Assembly: GCF_000686845.1 (NCBI RefSeq) | Contig: NZ_JMLS01000002.1 | Span: forward strand, 124,001-188,000 | Direction of reading: 5' to 3' | Source: Paenibacillus sp. UNC451MF | GTDB taxonomy: Bacteria; Bacillota; Bacilli; Paenibacillales; NBRC-103111 | Length of the DNA stretch: 64,000 nt | Shown here: positions 42,890 through 51,478 of the stretch, piece by piece | Numbering within the stretch: the stretch's first letter is position 1 | Layout: the number at the start of each line of letters is the position of its first letter | Made by a program: the position numbers and the translations under genes | The notes under the pieces: generated by a model | The model's database searches: none | What the model was told of the DNA's origin: nothing | The model's input: the letters and a program-made list of their open reading frames with translations, nothing else

Positions 42890-44701
42890 ATGCAGAAAAT
42901 TCCTGTGACACGAGACGGCAAGAGAGGGTCGGAAATCATAATCTTGGATTCGAGCAGTGTTGTCAAAATCGATAAGATTCGCGATCGTGAAATCGTAGTT
43001 CACACGAAGGATCAGCAGTATTATCTTGATTTTTCTTTCGACAATTTGGAAGAATGGCTGTTCGAGGATGGGTTTCGGCTCTTAGATAGCGCGAATATCG
43101 TCAACATGAACCACGTAGGAGATTATGATACAAAAAAAGGTATCGTCTACTTAGGCGAAAAAGACCGCAAGCATTCCAAAACAGCCTCTGCCGCACGTAT
43201 TCACAAAGAACATATCGAAAACGTAATGCAGTTAATTACGACTGCTGACCCCTCTTCCGCCGATCACAATCCCATTCAACACGATGAACTGTTTGCCCGT
43301 ATTGTTAATGAGACTCAAGACGATCAGCTGCTTCGTTCTTACGCGACCATCCGAGCGATGAATGAGCGGAAACGGGCTGAGGAAAAAATCGTTCATATGG
43401 CCTACCATGACTCGTTAACGCAGCTGCCTAACCGTCTCTATTTTGATGATCGTCTCAAAGCCTGTCTTCAAGAATCCGAGCGGAATGGGAATCGAATGGC
43501 TGTCATTTTTTTTGATTTGGACCGCTTCAAAGTTATTAACGATACGTTAGGCCATCACATAGGAGATCAGCTCTTGCAAGCCTTGGCGCGCAAGCTTCAA
43601 ATATATGTAAAAGAGCACAATGTCGTCGCCCGTTTTGGCGGAGATGAGTTCATGGTGCTGCTCTCTCGAAGCAGCCATATTGACGAACCAGCACAGCTGG
43701 CCAAAGGAATTTTAAATCTCGTCAAAGAACCCTTCTTGATTGAAGAGCATGAGCTGTTCGTTACGGCCAGCATCGGAATCAGCCTTTATCCGAATGACGG
43801 AATCGACGCGGAAACGCTGTTAAAAAACGCCGATAACGCCATGTACCGCTCCAAAGAGAAAGGTGGGAATTCGTATCATTATTACCATCCGGACATGAAT
43901 AAACGTTCCTTGCACAAGCTAAATATGGAGATTCATCTGCGCAAAGCGCTGGAACGAAATGAACTCCGTATCTTATACCAGCCGCTAGTGGACCTGAGAA
44001 CCGGCAACATTTGCGGAATGGAAGCTCTCGTACGCTGGCTGCATCCGGAGTGGGGTATGATTTCTCCTGCTGAATTTATTCCTCTTGCCGAGGAAACCGG
44101 GCTTATTATTCCTATCGGCAGTTGGATTCTTAAGCAATCCTGTATACAAAATAAACAATGGGCTAGTTCCGGTTACCCACCGTTGTGTGTGTCTGTGAAC
44201 ATTTCGGCCATTCAGTTCCATCAGCCGCAATTTATTCCGTTGATTCAACATATTTTGAAAGAAACCGGACTCGAACCTGAGTATTTATGCTTGGAAATTA
44301 CGGAGAATGTCGCGATGAACAATATCCCTCAAGTTATTGAGACGATGCATCAACTAAAAGAGCTAGGTGTCCGAATTTCCATTGATGATTTCGGTACAGG
44401 TTATTCCTCCCTAAGCTATTTGAAAAGATTCCGTGTTCACACGTTAAAAATCGACCAGTCCTTCATTCGCGACGTCACCTCGGACGAAGATAATGCAGCG
44501 ATCGTAACCGCGCTAATCGCCATGTCGCATCAATTAAAAATTAAATCATTGGCGGAAGGTGTAGAAACTAAGGAACAGCTCGAATTTCTTCAATCCCAAG
44601 GATGCGATGAAATTCAAGGCTACGTCTTCAGCAAGCCGACTTCTGTGGATGAATTTGAAATCATGCTAAAAGAGAATAAACAGCTATTTTTGCCGAAATA
44701 G
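42890..44701 (+). CDS. LytTR-GGDEF-EAL fusion protein
   Basis: 603 residues, cytoplasmic. Residues about 12-115 are a LytTR DNA-binding domain (EIIILDSSSVVKID, REIVVHTKDQQYYLDFS, NIVNMNHVGDYD), the AgrA-type output domain. After a helical linker, GGDEF (about 168-335, RFGGDEF at 248-254, RxxD inhibitory site absent) and EAL (about 345-595, MEAL at 377-380, NIS, EITEN, IDDFGTGYSS, LKID, EGVET, QGYVFSKP) domains both keep catalytic residues. So it could make and degrade cyclic-di-GMP and bind DNA. No receiver domain. ATG at 42890, 9 bases after TGGAG; 61 bases after agrD. Confidence 0.88.
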   Translation: MQKIPVTRDGKRGSEIIILDSSSVVKIDKIRDREIVVHTKDQQYYLDFSFDNLEEWLFEDGFRLLDSANIVNMNHVGDYDTKKGIVYLGEKDRKHSKTASAARIHKEHIENVMQLITTADPSSADHNPIQHDELFARIVNETQDDQLLRSYATIRAMNERKRAEEKIVHMAYHDSLTQLPNRLYFDDRLKACLQESERNGNRMAVIFFDLDRFKVINDTLGHHIGDQLLQALARKLQIYVKEHNVVARFGGDEFMVLLSRSSHIDEPAQLAKGILNLVKEPFLIEEHELFVTASIGISLYPNDGIDAETLLKNADNAMYRSKEKGGNSYHYYHPDMNKRSLHKLNMEIHLRKALERNELRILYQPLVDLRTGNICGMEALVRWLHPEWGMISPAEFIPLAEETGLIIPIGSWILKQSCIQNKQWASSGYPPLCVSVNISAIQFHQPQFIPLIQHILKETGLEPEYLCLEITENVAMNNIPQVIETMHQLKELGVRISIDDFGTGYSSLSYLKRFRVHTLKIDQSFIRDVTSDEDNAAIVTALIAMSHQLKIKSLAEGVETKEQLEFLQSQGCDEIQGYVFSKPTSVDEFEIMLKENKQLFLPK

Positions 44702-44702
44702 G

Positions 44703-44745
44703 GAAAAAAGTGCGGTCCTGTACTGAAACTTTTTTCTCTTTTTTA
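44703..44745 (+). terminator. terminator after LytTR-GGDEF-EAL gene
   Basis: AAAAAAGT pairs with ACTTTTTT with an inner CGGT/ACTG stem, followed by CTCTTTTTT. Confidence 0.65.
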
Positions 44746-44789
44746 CGTTTATAACTGTAGAAATCCAATATTTTGAAGGGAAAGAAGAA

Positions 44790-45941
44790 ATGTCAGCCAA
44801 TTTATCGAGCAGTCCTAAGACGCGAACGACGGTGGCCGCCAAGAAGCTTCCTTCCTCTAAAAAAAAGAAGAAGAAACGCGCTTCCGCTCTGGTTACACTA
44901 TTTTTTTATACGATGTCTGTACTCATGGCGTTTGGAATGGTTTTTAGCTTATGGTTCTTTTTAACAGAATCGGGAACGAATCTTCGCTATTTGATGGCTG
45001 ATACGTTAATTTCAACGCAGCACCGTCATTGGGCCGCTTACCTGATCGGTAATGATGAGTTAGAGAAACGTGTAAACCGCTACTGGGCACAATTCGACAC
45101 CTATACCGAAGTCAAGGATCAGCATCTGGTACAGGTCAGCACCCCAGTCAATGCCACGCCTAAGGTTGAGGAGAAGAAGCCTCTCATTCAGATTGAGCCT
45201 ATCGAAGGCAAGAATTTCAAAGGGAAATTGCTTATCGTCAACGATCCCAAAAAACTGAGAATAGCCGTCCCCGGCAAGGTGGGCAAAGGTGAGAAAGTAT
45301 CGTCCATGGTCAAACGACTAGGAGCAGTGGCAGGCGTCAATGCTGGAGGATTCGTAGACCCTGAATGGATGGGGAATGGATTCCAGCCGACTGGCCTTGT
45401 CATGTCAGGCGGTAAAATTTTCTATAACGATGGGGGCATGAACACCCCGAACCATATTGTAGGCATCGATAAGGAAGGACGGATGATCGCCGGGAAATAT
45501 AAGCCTTCCGAGCTGCTGCAAATGGGAGTACAGGAAGCAGTTACCTTCGCTCCACGCTTCATTGTTAACGGGGTAGGGCAAATCAAGAATCAGGCGGATG
45601 GCTGGGGAATCGCCCCTCGTACCTGCATGGCGCAGAAGGAAGACGGTACGATTATGTTCGCCATTATCGACGGCAGACAGCCGGGTCACAGTATCGGCGC
45701 CACTCTGTTTGATATTCAGAATATTTTTCTTGAGCATGGAGCCATCACGGCAGCCAATCTGGATGGCGGCTCGTCCACCGTACTGGTTCATGATAATCAA
45801 ATCATCAATAAGCCGGCCAGCGAGTACGGGGAGCGGTATTTGCCTACGGCATGGCTCGTATTCGATCATCCGGAGTCAGCGGATATCCGCAACATATGGC
45901 AAGGCTTGGATCCAAGCAAGATCGATCCATCCAAATGGTAA
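44790..45941 (+). CDS. membrane-anchored phosphodiester glycosidase (NAGPA-domain)
   Basis: 383 residues. A lysine-rich N-terminus (SSKKKKKKRA) and one membrane helix (about 35-58) anchor the protein outside. The C-terminal NAGPA domain (about 140-370) shows AGVNAGGFV, GLVMSGGKIFYNDGG, FIVNGVGQIK, IAPRTCMAQKEDGTIMFAIIDGR, and TAANLDGGSSTVLV. The family removes sugars linked by phosphodiester bonds, often in exopolysaccharide or wall polymers. Ribosome site GAAGGGAAAG. Followed by a strong terminator. Confidence 0.88.
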   Translation: MSANLSSSPKTRTTVAAKKLPSSKKKKKKRASALVTLFFYTMSVLMAFGMVFSLWFFLTESGTNLRYLMADTLISTQHRHWAAYLIGNDELEKRVNRYWAQFDTYTEVKDQHLVQVSTPVNATPKVEEKKPLIQIEPIEGKNFKGKLLIVNDPKKLRIAVPGKVGKGEKVSSMVKRLGAVAGVNAGGFVDPEWMGNGFQPTGLVMSGGKIFYNDGGMNTPNHIVGIDKEGRMIAGKYKPSELLQMGVQEAVTFAPRFIVNGVGQIKNQADGWGIAPRTCMAQKEDGTIMFAIIDGRQPGHSIGATLFDIQNIFLEHGAITAANLDGGSSTVLVHDNQIINKPASEYGERYLPTAWLVFDHPESADIRNIWQGLDPSKIDPSKW

Positions 45942-45970
45942 TGATCTCATCCCTTACATTTTCAGCATGC

Positions 45971-46017
45971 AAAAACCATCCGAATCAGGTTTATCCACCT
46001 GAACGGATGGTTTTTTT
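45971..46017. terminator. bidirectional terminator between convergent genes
   Basis: AAAAACCATCCG pairs with CGGATGGTTTTT, with an inner CAGGT/ACCTG stem; T-tracts on both strands. Confidence 0.9.
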
Positions 46018-46031
46018 GTATTGGAGAGATA

Positions 46032-46406
46032 TTACTTCTCTTCACCCTCAGATTCTTTTTCTTCAGTGACGATAACCGTGGCTGCTACAGGTACTTCGAC
46101 CGCTTCATCGGTTTTGCCGTTTTTCCAGGAAAGTGCCTTATCCTTCACTTTACCTGCCCATTCGGATGTGCTTGAGCCAATCGTTTGTGTTTTTTCCGAT
46201 ATCGTGCTAGCAATCTGCTTGGATTTATCCAATACGGTACCTGCAACCTGCTGTGTTTTCTCGGATACGTTATGAACGCCTTCTGCTAAATCAGCTCTAA
46301 GCTCCCGTCCTGATTTGGGCGCAAGCAACAGCGCAGTCACTGCTCCTAATACAGTACCTACCACGGCTCCGATCAACAAGTCTTTACCTTTTTTATCCGC
46401 TGCCAT
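46032..46406 (-). CDS. ytxH: YtxH-domain general stress protein
   Basis: 124 residues. N-terminal glycine-rich membrane helix KDLLIGAVVGTVLGAVTALL followed by LAPKSGRELRADLAE is the YtxH signature; the rest is a long polar amphipathic helix and an acidic tail. ATG at 46406, 9 bases after AAGGAG. Downstream of the ytxG-like gene, as in the B. subtilis general-stress operon. Confidence 0.85.
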   Translation of the reverse strand: MAADKKGKDLLIGAVVGTVLGAVTALLLAPKSGRELRADLAEGVHNVSEKTQQVAGTVLDKSKQIASTISEKTQTIGSSTSEWAGKVKDKALSWKNGKTDEAVEVPVAATVIVTEEKESEGEEK

Positions 46407-46429
46407 GCTGTTCATCTCCTTCATCTTGA

Positions 46430-46882
46430 TCATTCGTCCGATTTGCTTTTGGGGGAGGGTCTCTGAGCTTGCCAACGTTGCCATAGCTGGATTCCTGTTG
46501 TCGTCAGCTCTATTAGGTCTTTTACCATATCCTGTCGGCTATGTAGCGATTCACGAGCCTCCAGAACCGTATCCGACAACGTCCGGGAGACGAGCTTCAC
46601 CGAATGGGATAGCGTATTGGCCGCTTCCCCCGTCTGCTCTATCGCTGCTACAAACCCGTCGGTAGCTTTTAATCTACCCTGCACATCCTCCAACACTTGC
46701 CTCGAGAGTCTGATCGTATGGAGCGATTCTTCCGCCGTATGCTCCAGCTGTGATCGGATGCCGTCTAGCGTCTCCTGCGCTTGAAGCATTGCTTTACGGG
46801 ATTCTCTAAGCATAGCAATGAGATAGCCGACCAAGACAATGAATGCTATGGATGCCAAGCATACGCTGATTTGCCATATCAC
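46430..46882 (-). CDS. ytxG: DUF948 (YtxG-like) membrane protein
   Basis: 150 residues. One N-terminal helix (ISVCLASIAFIVLVGYLIAML) and a long coiled-coil region with leucine spacing (LDGIRSQLEHTAEESLHTI) typical of DUF948. GTG start at 46882 with GGAGGTGG 6 bases upstream; an in-frame ATG at 46954 lacks a site. Operon with ytxH (23-base gap). Confidence 0.8.
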   Translation of the reverse strand: MIWQISVCLASIAFIVLVGYLIAMLRESRKAMLQAQETLDGIRSQLEHTAEESLHTIRLSRQVLEDVQGRLKATDGFVAAIEQTGEAANTLSHSVKLVSRTLSDTVLEARESLHSRQDMVKDLIELTTTGIQLWQRWQAQRPSPKSKSDE

Positions 46883-47033
46883 GTATCGCCACCTCCCTCC
46901 CATCGGCAACTTTCCTAGACGAATGCCTATGGAATAGTACATTATAAGTAGCAACCACCTGTTTTGACACTAAAAATGGAAAAAAAATATAAATCCTTAG
47001 TTAATCTACAGCCGATTACGTTAACAAGCAACA

Positions 47034-47060
47034 AAAAAGGACCTTATTAGGGTCCTTTTT
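47034..47060 (-). terminator. terminator overlapping the end of mnmH
   Basis: AAAAAGGACC pairs with GGTCCTTTTT around a 7-base loop that includes the mnmH stop; TTTTTTG follows on the minus strand. Confidence 0.75.
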
Positions 47061-48117
47061 GTTGAAGCTTCAATTGTTGAAGAAAGCTGGTTACCTTACT
47101 GACTCCATCGTTCGGGTCATCTATAGGCAGATGTACATCATCGTGAACATGTCTTTCACTGGAATGCTCATAACGAGGATCGTAGTAGTGCTCGAGCAGC
47201 AGAGCTGCTGCTTCGGCGTAATGATTCATCAACAGCTGCCTCTCAATCTCCGTGGCAATAGGAGTATGGATGCGTCTCTGTATTCGCTCAAATGCAGACA
47301 AGCATTCCTCTTTATGTTCAGCAGGGTTATACTCCTCAAGGATATGCCTGATACGAGCTTCTATCGGCATTTCTACATGAAGCTGAATCCCCTGCTCTTT
47401 AGCATCCAGTAAAAAACCAGGCAATACTACTTTGCCTACCCGTTTGCTCTCCGACTCCACAACAATGTAGGGCTGCTCGTTAAATCGAAGCAGCTCCTGA
47501 AGCAGCAGCGCTTCAAATGTTTTTTGATTGTTAGGCTTGAGCCCGATTTGCCCAAACACGGAGCCGCGGTGGCCTGCCAGCCTTTCAATATCAAGGACAG
47601 GGACGCCTTGCTCTGCAAGCTTACGGAGAAGCAAAGTTTTGCCCGTTCCCGTATATCCATTAAGAACAATGAACCGAGGCTTCGGCTTGAAGGTCTCCAA
47701 GGTTTTCACAACCCACTGCCGATAGGATCTAATGCCTCCTGTCAAACGGTAGACTCGGATTCCCATAAGCGCAAGCACAGTGGCTGTCGTTCTACTTCTC
47801 ATTCCCCCGCGCCAGCAGTAGACAGCTTTACGCGAATCGATTTTCTCAAATTGCTTGATAAATTCCGGCAGCTTAGCTGAAATAATCTCCAGCCCCCGGT
47901 CCTTCGCTGCTTGAAAGCTGACCTGTTTATAGGTCGTTCCGATCTCCGCCCGCTCCGCATCATCTAGGAGAGGAATGTTCAAGCTTCCCGGAATTGTAAA
48001 GTCTCGGTACTCTCCCGGCGACCGAACATCGATCAGTGTTAGCTCCTGTCTTTGTTCCAGCAGCTCTTCTACAGTGATATCTTGAAACAATAGCCTCTCT
48101 CCTTGCTTTAGTCCCAT
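47047..48117 (-). CDS. mnmH: tRNA 2-selenouridine synthase
   Basis: 356 residues. N-terminal rhodanese domain (TLIDVRSPGEYRDFTIPGS, active Cys in AVYCWRGGMRSRT at about residue 100) and a C-terminal P-loop domain (LNGYTGTGKTLLL). MnmH replaces sulfur by selenium in the wobble 2-thiouridine of tRNAs using selenophosphate. The selD gene lies 50 bases upstream in the same operon, supporting the role. Confidence 0.92.
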   Translation of the reverse strand: MGLKQGERLLFQDITVEELLEQRQELTLIDVRSPGEYRDFTIPGSLNIPLLDDAERAEIGTTYKQVSFQAAKDRGLEIISAKLPEFIKQFEKIDSRKAVYCWRGGMRSRTTATVLALMGIRVYRLTGGIRSYRQWVVKTLETFKPKPRFIVLNGYTGTGKTLLLRKLAEQGVPVLDIERLAGHRGSVFGQIGLKPNNQKTFEALLLQELLRFNEQPYIVVESESKRVGKVVLPGFLLDAKEQGIQLHVEMPIEARIRHILEEYNPAEHKEECLSAFERIQRRIHTPIATEIERQLLMNHYAEAAALLLEHYYDPRYEHSSERHVHDDVHLPIDDPNDGVSKVTSFLQQLKLQQKGP

Positions 48118-48166
48118 TCTATGGTTTTAACTGAAATCATCATATGAAATGCTAGAACGCTGCAAG

Positions 48167-49231
48167 CTATAACGTATCAATCACGCTAATCTGTCCTGGA
48201 TGATCGGTAACCACTTCGCCGATCAAGGCTGCTTCTACACCAGCTTGAAGCAAGCTGCGAAGCAGCCCCTCGGCTTCCTCAGCTGCCACAGAGATCAGCA
48301 AGCCTCCTGAAGTTACGGCGTCACAGAGTATCCATTGATCGATTTGATCCATAGAAGCTGCGAAGGTGACAGTCCCTTCAAGATGAGCATAGTTGTTTTT
48401 AGTGCCGCCTGGTACAAAGCCGGCCTCTGCAAGCTCCCGAACGCGCGGCAGTACAGGTACCTGCTGAAAGCCGATGCGAACTCCCACAGAGCTGCCCTTA
48501 GCCAATTCTGCCGTGTGACCTAACAAGCCAAATCCAGTTACGTCCGTACAACCATGTACGGTGTACGGCTCCATCACTTCAGCAGCGGTTTTATTCAACG
48601 TACTCATAACCTGGGTAACACGCTTCACTTCTTCCTCGCTTAAAGCATCCTTCTTAATTGAGGTTGTTATAATGCCTACACCGATAGGTTTGGTCAAAAT
48701 TAATTTATCGCCTGGCTTCGCTCCGGCGTTAGGTTTTACTTTATCCGGATGTATAAGACCGGTGACAGCCAGACCAAATTTCGGTTCATTATCGTCAATG
48801 GAATGACCGCCAACCAAAGTGGCTCCCGCTTCCTTGACTTTATCTGCTGCCCCGCGCAGTATCTCTGCAAGCACCTGCTTATCCAGCTTTTTAATAGGAA
48901 ACGCGACAATATTCAGCACTGTCAGAGGCTTGCCACCCATCGCGTATACATCGCTAAGTGCATTGGCGGCAGCAATCTGCCCGAAGGAATAAGGGTCATC
49001 CACGATAGGAGTAAAAAAATCCACCGTTTGAACGAGTGCCAAATCATCATTCAACTTGTAAACTCCGGCATCGTCACTTGTATCTAGACCAACAAGCAAA
49101 TTAGGATTATGATCTGCCTGAGGAAGCGTTTTAATAACTTGCTGCAGATCGGCAGGACCGATTTTACAGCCGCAGCCTCCTTTACTAGACAACGAGGTTA
49201 ATTTAATTTTCGATGCTAGTTCTTCACTCAT
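48167..49231 (-). CDS. selD: selenide, water dikinase (selenophosphate synthetase)
   Basis: 354 residues. The flexible N-terminal loop LSSKGGCGCKIG carries the catalytic Cys (not selenocysteine, no in-frame TGA) and Lys; ATP/metal motifs VGLDTSDDAGVY, TVDFFTPIVDDPYSFGQIAA (in two parts), LSDVYAMGGKPLT and GGHSIDD are intact. Makes selenophosphate. With mnmH and no selA, selB or tRNA-Sec seen here, the selenium trait is probably selenouridine modification. Confidence 0.93.
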   Translation of the reverse strand: MSEELASKIKLTSLSSKGGCGCKIGPADLQQVIKTLPQADHNPNLLVGLDTSDDAGVYKLNDDLALVQTVDFFTPIVDDPYSFGQIAAANALSDVYAMGGKPLTVLNIVAFPIKKLDKQVLAEILRGAADKVKEAGATLVGGHSIDDNEPKFGLAVTGLIHPDKVKPNAGAKPGDKLILTKPIGVGIITTSIKKDALSEEEVKRVTQVMSTLNKTAAEVMEPYTVHGCTDVTGFGLLGHTAELAKGSSVGVRIGFQQVPVLPRVRELAEAGFVPGGTKNNYAHLEGTVTFAASMDQIDQWILCDAVTSGGLLISVAAEEAEGLLRSLLQAGVEAALIGEVVTDHPGQISVIDTL

Positions 49232-49362
49232 AGAATCAGCTCCCTTTCTACCATTATGAACTCCATTTACCTCAACATTATCACAGTATTGCCGGAAAAT
49301 ATAGATTGGAACCTTGGATGAATAGCTTTTGTACCGCTTGAATAAAGCACTTTGAACATATC

Positions 49363-49396
49363 AAAAAAACTGACGAATGCACAGTGCATCCGTCAG
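49363..49396 (-). terminator. terminator after aminopeptidase gene
   Basis: On the minus strand CTGACGGATGCA pairs with TGCATTCGTCAG (one mismatch-type position), followed by TTTTTTT. Confidence 0.85.
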
Positions 49397-49403
49397 CTTC
49401 CTT

Positions 49404-50351
49404 TTATACCACAAATCGTCCGTTCTCCATAATAAGTTGATCATCGATATATACAGTCGGTTTCGTAACCACTCCGTCAATATGTACGCCAGCCGCAACA
49501 ACGCCGCCAAACGTATTGTTGCTTCCGAAAGCAACATGAATCGTTCCATATACCTTCTCATCTTCTAGCACAACGCCGGTGATTCTCGCTTTGTCGTTAG
49601 TTCCTATACCAAATTCGCCGAGTTGTCTGCCATCGCCATCGCCAAGAATTTGAAGCAGCCTAGAAGCGTCAGGACCTTCGGTATCTACAATTCGGCCTTT
49701 TTCAAGCTTAACCCGCAGCGGAGACTGCAGCTTTCCAATACCTGCAACCGATCCATCTATAACAATCTGACCTTCTGCCAGGCCTTCCATCGGAGCAATA
49801 TAGGCTTCACCGGAAGGCAGGTTACCGGATTCACCAGGATTCAAGTACATGCCGGTGCTCGGAACTCCGTTTCTTCCTGCAATGGAGAAAGCCAGTGTAT
49901 AACCGTCCTTCTCGATTCGTACTTTTTGACCTTTTGTCAATATTTCCGTGACTTTCTCCGTTAGTTCCTTCACCTTCACATAGTCAGCAGAGATAGCCCC
50001 CTCAAGAAACATGTCTTCAGTGATGCCCGGCATCGTTGCAAGTCTTGCCCCTGCAGCGGCTGCTTGTTTGCGGGCTTGCGTATGTGTCAAGGAATGCTTC
50101 GTAATGCATACGACCACATTAGAATTGGCCATTGCCGTAGCTATAGGGGCAGGAGGTTCCTCTCCAGATTTCAAACGTTCTTTCATTACAACAAGCATCG
50201 ATTCCGCTCCGAGCTGCTTACCCGCTTCGAACAGCGATTCGGCTAGCTCTTTCTTCACTTCGTCCGCGACAACGAGAAAGGTTTCATTTTCTTTCAGTCC
50301 CAAACAATTGCGCAAAACATTTTTACTAATTTCTGTAAGCTTCGTATTCAT
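49404..50351 (-). CDS. aminopeptidase T/M29-like metallohydrolase
   Basis: 315 residues. Resembles the leucyl aminopeptidase T-like group: GARLATMPGITEDMFLEGA, GRNGVPSTGMYLNPGESGNLPSGEAY (in parts), EGRIVDTEG-like KGRIVDTEGPDA, LGEFGIGTN, and HVAFGSNNTFGG. The conserved Glu/His in FGIGTN and HVAFG regions are likely metal ligands. ATG at 50351 with GGAAG 8 bases upstream. Last gene of the OPT/DUF917/DUF1177 operon, where it may cleave the imported compound. Confidence 0.75.
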   Translation of the reverse strand: MNTKLTEISKNVLRNCLGLKENETFLVVADEVKKELAESLFEAGKQLGAESMLVVMKERLKSGEEPPAPIATAMANSNVVVCITKHSLTHTQARKQAAAAGARLATMPGITEDMFLEGAISADYVKVKELTEKVTEILTKGQKVRIEKDGYTLAFSIAGRNGVPSTGMYLNPGESGNLPSGEAYIAPMEGLAEGQIVIDGSVAGIGKLQSPLRVKLEKGRIVDTEGPDASRLLQILGDGDGRQLGEFGIGTNDKARITGVVLEDEKVYGTIHVAFGSNNTFGGVVAAGVHIDGVVTKPTVYIDDQLIMENGRFVV

Positions 50352-50389
50352 CAGCATGACTTCCTTTATCATTAAATCATTTCCGATAC

Positions 50390-50506
50390 TCATTTTGCCA
50401 TAATGGCATTAGACAATACAACAGGAAATCCGGAAGCACGGGCAACGAGCTCTCTGACTCCTTCCTGCAAATAAGAAAGATTGCTCTGCCTCAGTTTCCA
50501 ATTCAC
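50390..50506 (-). pseudogene. AroM-family C-terminal remnant
   Basis: 38-codon frame from a GTG overlapping the DUF1177 stop (TAGTG) to a TGA overlapping an ATG (ATGA). Its end VARASGFPVVLSNAIMAK resembles the C-terminus of AroM/Asp-Glu-racemase-like proteins, which usually accompany DUF1177, DUF917 and OPT genes. A full AroM is above 200 residues, so most of the gene seems deleted. A functional micropeptide is an alternative. Confidence 0.5.
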
Positions 50507-51441
50507 TAAGCATTACCTGATGTTTGCAGTATTTTCATAGAACCATACAGTTTAAGGATTCGCTCAAATTCAGACTTACTATAAAATTCGCAGGTCCCGT
50601 TAGTCACTTCTTTGGCGACCTCGACGGAAAACCGGACAGCTGATGCGATGTCAACCTCGTGGCTTGCCCCTGTGCCACAACCTGGAACTGCGGAATGAGC
50701 CGTAATAGCCACTCCAACTACCGGAGCGTCCGTTGCAACCGCAGGCTGAACAATCGAATTGATATGATACAGATCGTTGCCATACGGCGTAATGTCTTGG
50801 GTAGTTATCGGGAAGGTGACCGGGAGTTGTCCTGTCGTCATCTCCATAATACGAAGCAAATCATCGCTGATCCGTAAAATATAACCTTCCTTCACTGTTG
50901 GAGAGATAGCGATTCCTTTATGATTGATGACGCGGTTCCCTTTGGTCGTATCGATGGATAGTATGGCTTCCATCTCAGGAACGATCTCATGCTTGTTCAT
51001 CGTTAAAATGTCGACCGGCGAATCCATAAAATCAACCGGTTCATGAGGCCTTGTCGGAGCATCCGGGCAGATGTGCGTCGTGACGATGACATCGCCTTTT
51101 AAAGAGTCGCCTCTCGTTTGCATTTCTGCCAGCTTCAAAGCGGAAGCGACTGCCGCTACAGCACCGTCTGCATCAGAAACAAGACCTATACGGGTTGGCC
51201 GTGCTCCAATTCCACCAAGACGACCGATAATCCCGAATGTCGGAGCGCTGCCTCCCTTGCTTTTTCCTTCCGTACCTGGAATCACGATTTTGATGAAATC
51301 TGTGCTTCCTTTGCCCCCTTTAACAACAGTTACCTGAACAGAAACGGCAGTAAAATCTTTAAATAACTGCTTAACCCGCTCTCCATTTACTGTTCCGTCG
51401 TCCATTACATCCAATGTCATAAGCGTCTGTTTCAACGTCAT
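50506..51441 (-). CDS. DUF1177 family protein
   Basis: 311 residues matching DUF1177: TLDVMDDGTVNGERV near the start, GIIGRLGGIGARPTRIGLVSDADGA (in parts), TTHICPDAPTRPHEPVDFMDSP, and a C-terminal GCGTGASHEVDIASA. His/Asp residues in these blocks suggest a metal-dependent amidase-like enzyme, but no member is characterised to my knowledge. Middle gene of a five-gene operon with OPT transporter and DUF917. Confidence 0.82.
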   Translation of the reverse strand: MTLKQTLMTLDVMDDGTVNGERVKQLFKDFTAVSVQVTVVKGGKGSTDFIKIVIPGTEGKSKGGSAPTFGIIGRLGGIGARPTRIGLVSDADGAVAAVASALKLAEMQTRGDSLKGDVIVTTHICPDAPTRPHEPVDFMDSPVDILTMNKHEIVPEMEAILSIDTTKGNRVINHKGIAISPTVKEGYILRISDDLLRIMEMTTGQLPVTFPITTQDITPYGNDLYHINSIVQPAVATDAPVVGVAITAHSAVPGCGTGASHEVDIASAVRFSVEVAKEVTNGTCEFYSKSEFERILKLYGSMKILQTSGNA

Positions 51442-51478
51442 CGTCGTAGCCCTCCGTCTGATTCTTGTTGGTTTTGTT

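Noticed and set aside
48167-49231. Selenocysteine in SelD
   Set aside because: The catalytic position is an ordinary Cys codon and there is no in-frame TGA.
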